Shown here: one piece after another, positions 51,966-60,640 of the stretch
Layout of the letters: each line of letters opens with the position of its first letter
Numbering within the stretch: the first letter of the stretch is position 1
Assembly: GCF_013407165.1 (NCBI RefSeq)
Contig: NZ_CP026994.1
Span: 896,187 to 960,186, forward strand
Length of the DNA: 64,000 nucleotides
Direction of reading: 5' to 3'
DNA from: Nitrosopumilus oxyclinae
Lineage (GTDB): Archaea > Thermoproteota > Nitrososphaeria > Nitrososphaerales > Nitrosopumilaceae
Program-made: the position numbers and the translations under genes
Notes under the pieces: generated by a model
What the model saw: the letters and a program-made list of their open reading frames with translations, nothing else
Database searches by the model: none
Told to the model about the DNA's origin: nothing

Positions 51966-52100
51966 AATCAAAAGCGAGATTGGAAGAACTGAAGAGTCTC
52001 TCCCAATCTCATGAAGATTGGAGAGAATCCATTCTTCATAATTGCGTTTTGATTACCCGATTTGGTAATCGCGATTTTTGGAATCACGCAACAATTAACC
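51966..52100 (+). ncRNA. Putative structured RNA with three hairpins
   Basis: Gene-free region between argS and the response-regulator gene. AATCAAAA (51966-51973) pairs with TTTTGATT (52047-52054); GAAGAA with TTCTTC inside it; and CTCTCCCAATCT pairs with AGATTGGAGAG (51998-52025). Two further hairpins follow, ATTACC..GGTAAT and GATT..AATC. A TATA-like gtttaaac lies at 51938. No known family is obvious. Confidence 0.5.
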
Positions 52101-52256
52101 AGCATAGTGATGTAAAAACTAGATGATTTTTTTAAAATAATAAAATTTGTGCATTCATAGATATTTTACAAAACAATTCAATTCTCTAATGATTTTTGTA
52201 AAGTAAAGTTTATTGGAGTAAAACAAATCACAGTAAATAATTGGTTTGCACGCCAA

Positions 52257-52319
52257 GATATTCTATAGGGCTTCGGCTCAATAGGATATCCCTAGGAAGG
52301 GACCAGTTTTCTTCCTAGG
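52257..52319 (+). ncRNA. Putative RNA with UUCG-capped hairpin and second perfect stem
   Basis: GATATTCTATAGGGC-TTCG-GCTCAATAGGATATC forms an almost complete 14-bp stem closed by a C(UUCG)G tetraloop, which is a strong sign of transcription on the plus strand. Directly after it CCTAGGAAG (52291-52299) pairs perfectly with CTTCCTAGG (52311-52319). It lies at the 3' end of the leftward argS gene, so an argS terminator or antisense RNA are alternatives. Confidence 0.45.
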
Positions 52320-52322
52320 ACA

Positions 52323-54209
52323 TTACATTCTATCAGGAGATTGAATTCCCAAAAGATCCAAGGCCTTTTCTAAAACAATTTTAAATGAATTTACCAAACA
52401 TAGACGAGAATTCTCCAATTCCACATCACCTAATTCAAGAACTTTGGATTTTTCATAAAATGAATTAAATGAAACTGCTAAATCATAACAGTATCGTGCA
52501 ATAACTTTTGGAGATAGATTTTTGGCAGCATCTCTAACCTGTAGATTGAATAGACCAATATTTTTAATCAAATCTAATTCTGATTTTTCATTCAATAAAG
52601 TAAAATCAACATTAATAGTTGGAATGCGACCAGATTTCTCCAAGATTCGTGATGCTCTTGCATGAGTATATTGGATGTATGGAGATGTATCCCCCTCCAA
52701 GCTAAGAGACTTTGTCAAATCAAATGTTATTATTTTATCTAAATCCTGTTTTATCATCTCATATCGAATTGTACCAACAGATACTGAGTGAGCGATTGTT
52801 TCAATTTCAGAATCATCCATTTCAGGATGTCTTCGTTTTGTTTCTTCCTTTGTTTTCTCTTTTAGAATATTATAAACGGAATCAGCTGAAACATACAATC
52901 CTTTTCTACCAGACATTTGTGCTTGTTTGCCATCAGTTTCAAGTCCCAAAGTTTTTGCAGTATCTGAACTCAAAGTTACGGACTCGTATCCCAGATGATT
53001 GTATGCATCAGGAACAGATTTGAATTTACCCATCAAACCAGTGATAATTTTTTGTAATCTAGCCTGACGTGAATCAATTACAGTGACAACTTTCTCAGCA
53101 GTAAAATCTTTGGAGATTTTTTCAGTATTCTTCAGGGTAGTCTGCCACAAGACTCTAGAATTTGGCTGCTCTTTTTCATATTTTTCATAGTTGAAAGGAT
53201 CCTTGATCAGTCCAAGTTTCCAGGCAGCATATGGGATGTCTTTTGCAATGTATGTAGCAGTTCCATTACTACGAACTATCACCTTATCTTCTTCTTTGCC
53301 ATCTCCACGAATAACCCAACATCCATTATTCTTACCTTCATTTTCAAATTCAATTAGATTCATCTCTTTGAGTTTTTCAAAGATTTCATCCCATAACCCT
53401 GAACGAATTATCTGGGATTCAAAATTTAGACAATCATAAGTTACGCCAAAGTTCCAACAAGTTTCTAGCTGTCCGGCTAAAACCCGTCGAGTTATCTTAT
53501 CTCCAAACTTTGCAGTTTCAGAATCCCCATCTTCTAATTCTTTTAGAACATTTTTTCTGATTTCCTCTAAACTAGAATCTTGTTCATATTTTTCAGTAGT
53601 TTTAACATAAACATCATCACCACAATAATGATCAAACTTTTTTCCATCAGGAGGCTCTTGGGCATATCCAAAGTGTTTGAATCCAACTATAATGTCAGCT
53701 ACCTGTAATCCCGAATCATCAATGTAGTTTAGTACATTTACTTTGTAATCGGCTTTCTTTAAAATTCTAGATACCGTATCCCCGATAATGATATTTCTAA
53801 TATGTCCAATGTGTAGTGCCTTGTTAGGATTAACACTAGTATGCTCAACTACAACACTAGAGCCATTACCAATTTCAACATCACCACAGGTATCAAGATA
53901 AGATTCAGATAAAATCAACTGATTTAGTTTATCCCAATTTGCAAAAAAGTTAAGATATCCAGATGGATGAGCCTCAGATTTTAATACAAGCATACTAGTG
54001 CAATCAGAATATTTTGAAGAAAGAATTTCAGCAATTTCTTTAGGACTTTTCTTTAGTTGTTTTGCAAGTAAAAATGAAACATTAGAGCTTACATCTCCAA
54101 AACCAGGTTTTGCAGGCTCTACAGAAAACATCACATCAGAAATTGACAAGTCAGATAATATTTTGTTGAGATTATTTTCAATTTCATCAAGAATAGATTT
54201 GAAAGTCAT
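52323..54209 (-). CDS. argS: Arginyl-tRNA synthetase
   Basis: 628 residues. N-terminal Arg-tRNA additional domain, then class I signature HTSVNPNKALHIGHIRN (HIGH-type), KMSGRKG-like QMSGRKGLYVSAD and the C-terminal DALR anticodon-binding domain (SPYIQYTHARASRIL; YDLAVSFNSFYEKSKVL). Charges tRNA-Arg. The ATG lies two bases after the stop of the phosphatase gene, so these are one operon. Confidence 0.97.
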   Translation of the reverse strand: MTFKSILDEIENNLNKILSDLSISDVMFSVEPAKPGFGDVSSNVSFLLAKQLKKSPKEIAEILSSKYSDCTSMLVLKSEAHPSGYLNFFANWDKLNQLILSESYLDTCGDVEIGNGSSVVVEHTSVNPNKALHIGHIRNIIIGDTVSRILKKADYKVNVLNYIDDSGLQVADIIVGFKHFGYAQEPPDGKKFDHYCGDDVYVKTTEKYEQDSSLEEIRKNVLKELEDGDSETAKFGDKITRRVLAGQLETCWNFGVTYDCLNFESQIIRSGLWDEIFEKLKEMNLIEFENEGKNNGCWVIRGDGKEEDKVIVRSNGTATYIAKDIPYAAWKLGLIKDPFNYEKYEKEQPNSRVLWQTTLKNTEKISKDFTAEKVVTVIDSRQARLQKIITGLMGKFKSVPDAYNHLGYESVTLSSDTAKTLGLETDGKQAQMSGRKGLYVSADSVYNILKEKTKEETKRRHPEMDDSEIETIAHSVSVGTIRYEMIKQDLDKIITFDLTKSLSLEGDTSPYIQYTHARASRILEKSGRIPTINVDFTLLNEKSELDLIKNIGLFNLQVRDAAKNLSPKVIARYCYDLAVSFNSFYEKSKVLELGDVELENSRLCLVNSFKIVLEKALDLLGIQSPDRM

Positions 54210-54211
54210 TT

Positions 54212-54907
54212 CTATATTTCAGATAATATAGGTGCTAATTTATCTAATGCCTCAAGAACTCCATCTCCCGCATGGGCCGACATCACCATAGTTGCCTCAG
54301 ATTTTACATGATCAGATGCATTACCTAATGCAATACTTGTTTTAGACACCCGGAATAATGGAATGTCAGTTGCACTATCCCCAATTGCAATCACATCATC
54401 AGCAGAAATAGATAATTTTTCCATGATTTTAGTAAACCCTGTCCCCTTGTCAATTCCTGGTGAATTAATGTGGTATGCATATTGGCTATCAGATAATTCA
54501 ACTGAAATATTTTTTTCTTTTAACAATTTTCTTGCCAAATCCAAATCAAATGTTCTCTCCAAAACAACTTCAGTCATTCTTGGAAAAACATGTTTTTCTT
54601 GTACGTGTTCAATATTATTTTGAATTATTTCAAATGCTTTTTTGCACTCATCCATATTTCCAAGCAAAATATGTTCATCAGAATCAATTGTAATACATCC
54701 ACCATTCTCACCTACTGCAATTTTTGTTGTTCCACCAAAAACAGATAAAAGATATCCTTCAACTGAAGACCTTCCAGTTACAAAAATTACATTATGTCCC
54801 ATGGTAGTTAATCGACGCAATGCTTCAAGTGCTTCAAGATGAATTCTACCCCCACCATTTTCAGTAATAGTTCCATCAATATCTACTGCAAATGTTCTCT
54901 TTTTCAT
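54212..54907 (-). CDS. Phosphoglycolate phosphatase (archaeal HAD family)
   Basis: 231 residues. HAD motif I AVDIDGTITENGG, motif II ..VTGRS, motif III in DKGTGFTKIMEKL and motif IV GDSATDIPLF are all present, and the C2 cap lies at about 85-160. Dephosphorylates 2-phosphoglycolate or related phosphomonoesters. Directly upstream of argS on the same strand. Confidence 0.9.
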   Translation of the reverse strand: MKKRTFAVDIDGTITENGGGRIHLEALEALRRLTTMGHNVIFVTGRSSVEGYLLSVFGGTTKIAVGENGGCITIDSDEHILLGNMDECKKAFEIIQNNIEHVQEKHVFPRMTEVVLERTFDLDLARKLLKEKNISVELSDSQYAYHINSPGIDKGTGFTKIMEKLSISADDVIAIGDSATDIPLFRVSKTSIALGNASDHVKSEATMVMSAHAGDGVLEALDKLAPILSEI

Positions 54908-54997
54908 AAGAATCGTTTTTTGAACCGAATAATATTTGCTACTAAGTGCAAGTTATACGGTTTTATTTGTAAAGAAAGTGAAAAGGAGTGAACAGTA

Positions 54998-56107
54998 TTG
55001 GGAATTCCTGAAAAAATTAAATCCATTCAAGATGAAATGGCAAAGACTCAGATCAACAAGGCTACTGAGAAGCACATAGGTTTACTCAAAGCAAAGATTG
55101 CCAAGCTCAAAAGAGAGCAAGAAGATGAGGTTGTCAAAAAATCTGGAAAGAAAGAAGATGGATTTGATGTAAGGCGAAGTGGGGATGCAACTGTTGTTTT
55201 TATTGGATTGCCAAGTGTGGGGAAATCAACCCTGTTAAACAAAATGACTAGTGCAAAATCAACGGTTGGAGCTTTTCAGTTTACAACATTAACTGTAGTT
55301 CCAGGGATGATGGAGTATAGAGGTGCAAATATCCAAGTATTAGATCTTCCAGGAATCATCAAAGGGGCATCTTCAGGTAAAGGATTAGGGAAGAGAATTC
55401 TTTCAGTTGCAAGAACTGCAGATCTTGTGTTACTAGTGTTAGATGTGTTCCAGCCATTCCATGAGGATGTATTAGTAAATGAATTAGGAAATATAGGAAT
55501 TAGATTAAATCAATTGCCACCAAACATTACAATTGAAAAAGCATCAATGGGCGGAATTGCAGTTGCTCAACAAGTAAAGCTTACAAAAATTTCAGTAGAT
55601 CATCTCAAAGATATTTTACACCTTTATGGTTTAGTTAGTGCGCGTGTTGTAGTTAGAGAAGACGTGACATCAGAGCAGTTAGCTGATCATATTGCAGGAA
55701 ACATTAGTTATTCTAAAGCATTAACTATTCTAAATAAAATTGATCTAGTCGATGATGCATTTCTAAAAGATTTGAAAACAAAAATCAAATCAGAGGTAAT
55801 AGAAGTATCTGCAAACTCAGATACCAACATCGAGTTGCTTAAAGAAAAAATATATGAAAAATTAAAGTTCATTAGAATTTACTTGAAACCAAAAGGAGGC
55901 GAAGCAGATTTCAAAGAACCGCTAATTGCAAGAGAAGGAGACACTGTAGAAGACATTTGTAATAAACTACATCGAAGATTAAAACGAGAATTCAGATATG
56001 GGTTAATTTGGGGAAAGAGTGTAAAGTTTGGAGGGCAACGTGTGGGTTTGAATCACATAATGATTGATGAAGATGTGTTAACAATCATCAAAAGACGTGG
56101 GGCATAA
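54998..56107 (+). CDS. DRG-family GTPase with C-terminal TGS domain
   Basis: 369 residues, TTG start. An N-terminal helical pair precedes the G domain: G1 GLPSVGKSTLLNKM, G2 FTTLTVVPG, G3 DLPGIIKGAS and G4 NKID. The C-terminal TGS domain (about 290-369, GDTVEDICNKLHRRLKREFR) completes the Obg/DRG layout. DRG proteins bind ribosomes and RNA. Archaeal cells usually have one. Confidence 0.94.
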   Translation: MGIPEKIKSIQDEMAKTQINKATEKHIGLLKAKIAKLKREQEDEVVKKSGKKEDGFDVRRSGDATVVFIGLPSVGKSTLLNKMTSAKSTVGAFQFTTLTVVPGMMEYRGANIQVLDLPGIIKGASSGKGLGKRILSVARTADLVLLVLDVFQPFHEDVLVNELGNIGIRLNQLPPNITIEKASMGGIAVAQQVKLTKISVDHLKDILHLYGLVSARVVVREDVTSEQLADHIAGNISYSKALTILNKIDLVDDAFLKDLKTKIKSEVIEVSANSDTNIELLKEKIYEKLKFIRIYLKPKGGEADFKEPLIAREGDTVEDICNKLHRRLKREFRYGLIWGKSVKFGGQRVGLNHIMIDEDVLTIIKRRGA

Positions 56108-56331
56108 TCAAAAATAGATCGGAATAAATTACAACATTAATTTTTGTAAAAAAATTAAAAACAAACTACAAAAAAATAATTTTAAAAAAAATAATCAATA
56201 TTGCGACTAAAATACATCACAAATGAAAAAAATTAGACGAATAATTGTTCTTGTGGCAAAGAAATTGTTTGTAAAAGTAAAAAATAGAAAATTTACGATC
56301 AAAATAAAATAAATTCAAATAAAATTACTTG

Positions 56332-56351
56332 ACAATTTGTAATCAAATTGT
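56332..56351. promoter_or_regulatory. 20-bp palindrome upstream of the basic protein gene
   Basis: The sequence acaatttgtaatcaaattgt has 8-bp arms, ACAATTTG and CAAATTGT, about the left edge of a TATA-like tttagtttaa (56361-56370). It is well placed for a repressor or activator. Confidence 0.5.
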
Positions 56352-56403
56352 GTAAATTTCTTTAGTTTAACCACTGAAAAACGATGAAATTGCGGAATTC
56401 TGT

Positions 56404-56703
56404 ATGGCTACAAAAAGAAAAGCTGCAACTAAACGTAGATCAACTAAAAAATCTACCGCAGCAGCTCCAAAACGAAAAGCTACTAGAAAAACTGCAGCAA
56501 AGAAAGCAGCTCCAAAGAGAAAGGCAGCTCCAAAACGCAGAGCCGCTCCAAAGAGAAAAACTGCAGCAAAGAAAGCAGCTCCAAAGAGAAAGGCAGCACC
56601 AAAACGCAGAGCCGCTCCAAAGAGAAAAGCAGCTCCAAAGAGAAAGGCAGCTCCAAAACGCAGAGCCGCTCCAAAGAGAAAAACTGCAGCAAAAAGACGA
56701 TAA
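56404..56703 (+). CDS. H1-like lysine/alanine/proline-rich basic protein (99 aa)
   Basis: MATKRKAATKRRSTKKSTAA and then repeated APKRKAAPKRRA blocks. Composition is almost entirely Ala, Pro, Lys and Arg, resembling the C-terminal tail of eukaryotic linker histone H1 and bacterial HctA/AlgP-type proteins. It should be disordered and bind DNA or RNA. The DNA carries repeated gcagctccaaagagaaag units. A stem-loop follows the stop. Confidence 0.85.
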   Translation: MATKRKAATKRRSTKKSTAAAPKRKATRKTAAKKAAPKRKAAPKRRAAPKRKTAAKKAAPKRKAAPKRRAAPKRKAAPKRKAAPKRRAAPKRKTAAKRR

Positions 56704-56717
56704 TCTAGTCGATAAAT

Positions 56718-56750
56718 TAACAATCGTCAAAATGACGACGAATTGTTTTC
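56718..56750 (+). terminator. Hairpin with T run downstream of the basic protein gene
   Basis: ACAAT-CGTC-aaaa-GACG..ATTGT forms a stem-loop, followed by gttttcatttttc. It lies 15 bases past the stop, so it may mark transcript end. Confidence 0.45.
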
Positions 56751-56975
56751 ATTTTTCAAATTTCAAAATAGTGTTAACTCTAAATTAATTAAAAATATAA
56801 GAATACAACAGATTAGTTTTTTACAACACTACAAAACATATCCATCAATAAAGAAAAAATTAAAAATCTAAAAAAATGAAATTATTAAAATAAAGTTTAC
56901 AAAAAATAAAACCAATTTACAAATTTTAATATTGAAAATAAATTATTAAAATAATTAAATTAAAAAATAAATTTC

Positions 56976-58586
56976 TCAATAAAGATAACTCATCAATTTT
57001 ATTTGTTCTTCAGTAGTAATTACATTTTTGTCAGTTAACATTTCCAGTAAATCTTTGAAGAGTGCTTTCTGTTCTGCAGACATTCCACCAGATGGACCTT
57101 TTTCTCCAGGAGAACCTGGCGGACCTCTTGGGCCTGGTGGACCTACTGGACCTTGTCCCCCTACTGGACCTTGTTCACCAATGGAACCTATTGGACCAGT
57201 TGGGCCACGTTCACCTTGTGGACCTTGAATTCCTTGTGGACCTTGTGGACCTTTTTCTCCTGAAGGACCAGTAGTTCCACGTTCACCTTGAGAACCTTGT
57301 GGACCTTGTGGACCTTTGTCACCAGGTGCACCTAGAGGACCAGTTTGACCTTTTTCTCCAATGGGACCAATGGAACCTTTGTCACCTTTTTCTCCCTGAG
57401 GACCAGGAACTCCAGTTAATCCTTTAGAACCTGCTGGACCTTGTGGACCTTGTGGACCTTTTTCTCCGATAGGACCCTCAACACCTTTGTTTCCTTTTTC
57501 TCCTAGTGGACCAGGGGGGCCGATTGGACCTTTGTCACCAAGTGGTCCGGCAGGACCAGTTAATCCTTTATCGCCATGTGGTCCAGGAGGACCTAGTGGA
57601 CCTTTGTCACCAGGAGGACCTAGTGGACCTTTTTCTCCGATTGGTCCAGGACCACCTTGAATTCCTTTTTCTCCTTGTACACCAGATAATCCAGTTGGAC
57701 CTTTTTCTCCGGGCGGTCCGGTTGGACCAGTTAATCCTTTATCGCCAGAAGATCCTTGTGGACCATCATCGCCCTTATCACCAGGGACACCACGTAATCC
57801 AGTTGCACCTTTATCACCAATTAATCCAGTTGGACCTTTTTCTCCTTTGTCACCAAGTGGTCCTTTTAATCCAGAAGGACCTTTGTCACCAAGTGGTCCA
57901 GTTGCTCCTTTGTCACCTTTTTCACCAGGAGGACCAACAATTCCTTTATCTCCTTTATCTCCTTTATCTCCAGTAATTCCTTTATCTCCAGTTAATCCTC
58001 TATCGCCAGAAATTCCTTTATCTCCTTGAGGACCTTTGTCACCAGTTGCTCCTTTGTCACCAGGTTGACCTTTAGGACCTTCAGGACCTTTAATGCCCAT
58101 TGGTCCTTGTTGTCCAGGTGGGCCGATTGGACCTTTGTCACCAGGAGGACCAGGAGGACCGTCAGGACCTTTGTCACCAGGAGGACCGGCTGCTCCAACA
58201 ACATTTGTTTTTGTAGAACGTGTAGGTTTTTGATTATCAGCATTTGTTTTTGTTTCAGATTTTATTTCAGACTGGGTTGATGATCTAGATAACGGAACTT
58301 CAAACACAGTATGCAATGAAGAAAATAAATCAGTAACAACAATCCAAACACGATTAAGATTAGATACAGATGATGGAAGTGGATTTGTAGGAGAGCCTAG
58401 AGTTTCAGAAAATAATCCATCTTTTACTCTGAGATGGAAATTGCCTCGCCATAAAGTTGAAAATTGCTTTGAACGAATATCATCATCTGAGGGTCTACTA
58501 TCAGTAATTGCAATTTGAGCTTCATAGACACCAGATTGTTTGAATGGTGCCTGTCCTTGAATCTCTAAACGTGGCTGAGATGACAC
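56976..58586 (-). CDS. Collagen-like protein with uninterrupted Gly-X-Y repeat
   Basis: 536 residues, GTG start. Residues 1-105 form a beta-rich non-collagenous head without a signal peptide ([20 protein letters not shown]). A Ser/Thr/Lys linker leads to about 123 continuous Gly-X-Y triplets (131 to about 500), dominated by GDKGPxGPPG. Lys-Asp and Lys-Glu pairs next to glycine can stabilise the helix without hydroxyproline. The last 35 residues ([20 protein letters not shown]) are a helix that could trimerise the chain. Function unknown; without a signal, location is uncertain. Confidence 0.85.
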   Translation of the reverse strand: MSSQPRLEIQGQAPFKQSGVYEAQIAITDSRPSDDDIRSKQFSTLWRGNFHLRVKDGLFSETLGSPTNPLPSSVSNLNRVWIVVTDLFSSLHTVFEVPLSRSSTQSEIKSETKTNADNQKPTRSTKTNVVGAAGPPGDKGPDGPPGPPGDKGPIGPPGQQGPMGIKGPEGPKGQPGDKGATGDKGPQGDKGISGDRGLTGDKGITGDKGDKGDKGIVGPPGEKGDKGATGPLGDKGPSGLKGPLGDKGEKGPTGLIGDKGATGLRGVPGDKGDDGPQGSSGDKGLTGPTGPPGEKGPTGLSGVQGEKGIQGGPGPIGEKGPLGPPGDKGPLGPPGPHGDKGLTGPAGPLGDKGPIGPPGPLGEKGNKGVEGPIGEKGPQGPQGPAGSKGLTGVPGPQGEKGDKGSIGPIGEKGQTGPLGAPGDKGPQGPQGSQGERGTTGPSGEKGPQGPQGIQGPQGERGPTGPIGSIGEQGPVGGQGPVGPPGPRGPPGSPGEKGPSGGMSAEQKALFKDLLEMLTDKNVITTEEQIKLMSYLY

Positions 58587-58711
58587 AAACGTTTGTTAAT
58601 ATTTCAAGTATTTCTGTATTTAGATCGCAAAGTTCTATTTGAAATCAAGTACGATCAAGATTAGGCGCAATTAAGGTTGGTATTTATCTAGATAAAATGC
58701 CTATTTGAGCT

Positions 58712-59833
58712 GTGAAGAAACCTTTTGGAAGAAAATCAAAGGACAAAGAGGAAATAAAAGTCGAGAAGACAATCCCACAAGAAAGAAGTTTAGTAGATAT
58801 CGATTACAATTTAAAAAGATTATACAAAAAAGGCATCAATTTGATGGCTGATGAAAAACTAGAAGATGCCATTGAAATGTTTGAGCAAGCATTACGAATT
58901 GACCCAAAAAATGTTGAAGTATTGATGAAACTAGGATACGCCAGATTCCATCTAGAGGAATTCTCAGATGCTTTGAAAGTATATGACAAAGTTTTAGAAA
59001 TTGATGTTACAAATCCAGAAGCTTGGAATCTCAAAGGGCTAGTACACTATGAACAGAAAAAATATGCTCAAGCTCTAGATGCAGCACAGAAAGCAATAGA
59101 GTCAGATGCAACATATGGAATGGCATGGTACAACAAAGCATGTTTCTTATCACTACTAAATCAAGTTCCAGAATCACTTGAAGCTTTGAAACGCTCCATA
59201 GAAATTGATGTTAAAAATGCAAGAAGGTCTATCAGAGATAGAGATTTCACAAATGTCAAAATTGAAGAAGGATTTAAAAGAATTGAAGAAGTCGTTGTTT
59301 TAGAATCAATCAGACAAGGATACCATACAATAGGGGCAATTGTATGGACAACATTCCTAGACAAAGTAGATGCAGAAACTGCTTTGAGAAAATTATTAGA
59401 GAAAGGACTAATAGTTCAAAATGAAAAACGTGACGGTCTAAGTAAAATTCCAATATATGATCTAGCAGATAACATTGCAGAGAAACTCGGCAAAGAAAAG
59501 AAAGGACTATTTGGAATTACAAAGAAAACATTACCACGACCAGTTAAAAATTTGAAAGAACTTAGTCAAGCTATTCAATCAGTAAGAGAAGCAATAGAAG
59601 AAGAAGATGTCGATAAAACAATTGAACTGTTTGATGAATTCATTGACCCAACAAAATCAGGTGAACAAATGATTGAAACTTTCTTTGATGAACATAGAGA
59701 AATAAGATTATGGAAAATCAGACTAAAAGATAGAGGGGTAGATTATCTAATTGATAACAAAGACAAAATGGTAGATCTCTTCGACAACATTGAAGGAACT
59801 GTAACGAAAAAACTTAGAGAACAGATTTCCTAA
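58712..59833 (+). CDS. TPR protein with C-terminal winged-helix-like region
   Basis: 373 residues, GTG start. Four TPR units at about 30-165 (DAIEMFEQALRIDPKN, DALKVYDKVLEIDVTN, QALDAAQKAIESDATY). The middle (VWTTFLDKVDAETALRKLLE..KIPIYDLADNIAEKLGKE) resembles a winged helix. It probably binds proteins and perhaps DNA. Convergent with the rhodanese gene, with stops adjacent. Confidence 0.8.
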   Translation: MKKPFGRKSKDKEEIKVEKTIPQERSLVDIDYNLKRLYKKGINLMADEKLEDAIEMFEQALRIDPKNVEVLMKLGYARFHLEEFSDALKVYDKVLEIDVTNPEAWNLKGLVHYEQKKYAQALDAAQKAIESDATYGMAWYNKACFLSLLNQVPESLEALKRSIEIDVKNARRSIRDRDFTNVKIEEGFKRIEEVVVLESIRQGYHTIGAIVWTTFLDKVDAETALRKLLEKGLIVQNEKRDGLSKIPIYDLADNIAEKLGKEKKGLFGITKKTLPRPVKNLKELSQAIQSVREAIEEEDVDKTIELFDEFIDPTKSGEQMIETFFDEHREIRLWKIRLKDRGVDYLIDNKDKMVDLFDNIEGTVTKKLREQIS

Positions 59834-60640
59834 TTATTCTGCTGATAAATCCCAGTAATTTGCATCTTCTTGTTTTTCAGTTGGTTTTTGAAGATTTTTC
59901 CATTCTTTGAAAGAACGAACGTATAGTTTTGTATTTGATAATCCAGTAGATTTTAGTGCATAGTATGCCAAACCTGAAAGTGTGCCAACACTACCACAAT
60001 AAGTGATAATTTCAGAACCCCCTGTAATTCCACGATTATCCAATAATCGTTTCATATCATCTTTTGAGCGTAAAATTTTATCATTTGAGGCCAAAGTACG
60101 ATAAGGTAAACTGATAGCACCTGGAATATGTTGTTCAAGAAAGTTCAGTCTTTCCCTATTATCAATTAAAATTACATCATCTCGAGTTTTTGCAGTTTCC
60201 AAATAATCCGAAGTTGCCAAAATATCAGGTTTTAATTTCATAGAGTGTTCCTTAGATTGAATTTCAGGAGTGGTAGAATCATTTTCCAATCCAAGGGATT
60301 TCCAATGACTATATGTGGATTCCAACAGAGTTACATCTGAATGCCCAAGATATTCCAAAGTCCATGCAACTCTTGATGCCAATGCACCAAAAGTATCATC
60401 ATAAACTACAACAGGAGTTTCATCATCAACCCCCATAGAATTTACTAATTTTAAAACACGTTCAGGGCTATCATCAGATAATAAATTTGCAAGAGGTAAA
60501 TTTACAGCAGTTGGAATATGATCTTGTTTGTAATCGGCTTCTCGTCTAACATCAATTACTCTAACACTTTTGTCACGAATCTCTGAACGTAAAGAGTCTA
60601 CATCAGTTGTAATTTTAACAGTGTCTGTCAAGCAGCACAT
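59834..60640 (-). CDS. Two-domain rhodanese (thiosulfate/3-mercaptopyruvate sulfurtransferase)
   Basis: 268 residues. Two rhodanese domains: DKSVRVIDVRREADYKQDHI (first) and DDVILIDNRERLNFLEQHIP (second), with the active-site cysteine near 214 in IITYCGSVGTLSG. It transfers sulfane sulfur. The ATG overlaps the end of the sulfite-reductase gene by 13 bases, so the two are translated together. Confidence 0.9.
   Translation of the reverse strand: MCCLTDTVKITTDVDSLRSEIRDKSVRVIDVRREADYKQDHIPTAVNLPLANLLSDDSPERVLKLVNSMGVDDETPVVVYDDTFGALASRVAWTLEYLGHSDVTLLESTYSHWKSLGLENDSTTPEIQSKEHSMKLKPDILATSDYLETAKTRDDVILIDNRERLNFLEQHIPGAISLPYRTLASNDKILRSKDDMKRLLDNRGITGGSEIITYCGSVGTLSGLAYYALKSTGLSNTKLYVRSFKEWKNLQKPTEKQEDANYWDLSAE

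Noticed and set aside
57506-57976. Leu/Asp-rich antisense ORF over the collagen repeat
   Set aside because: It arises from the repeat composition and has no domain.
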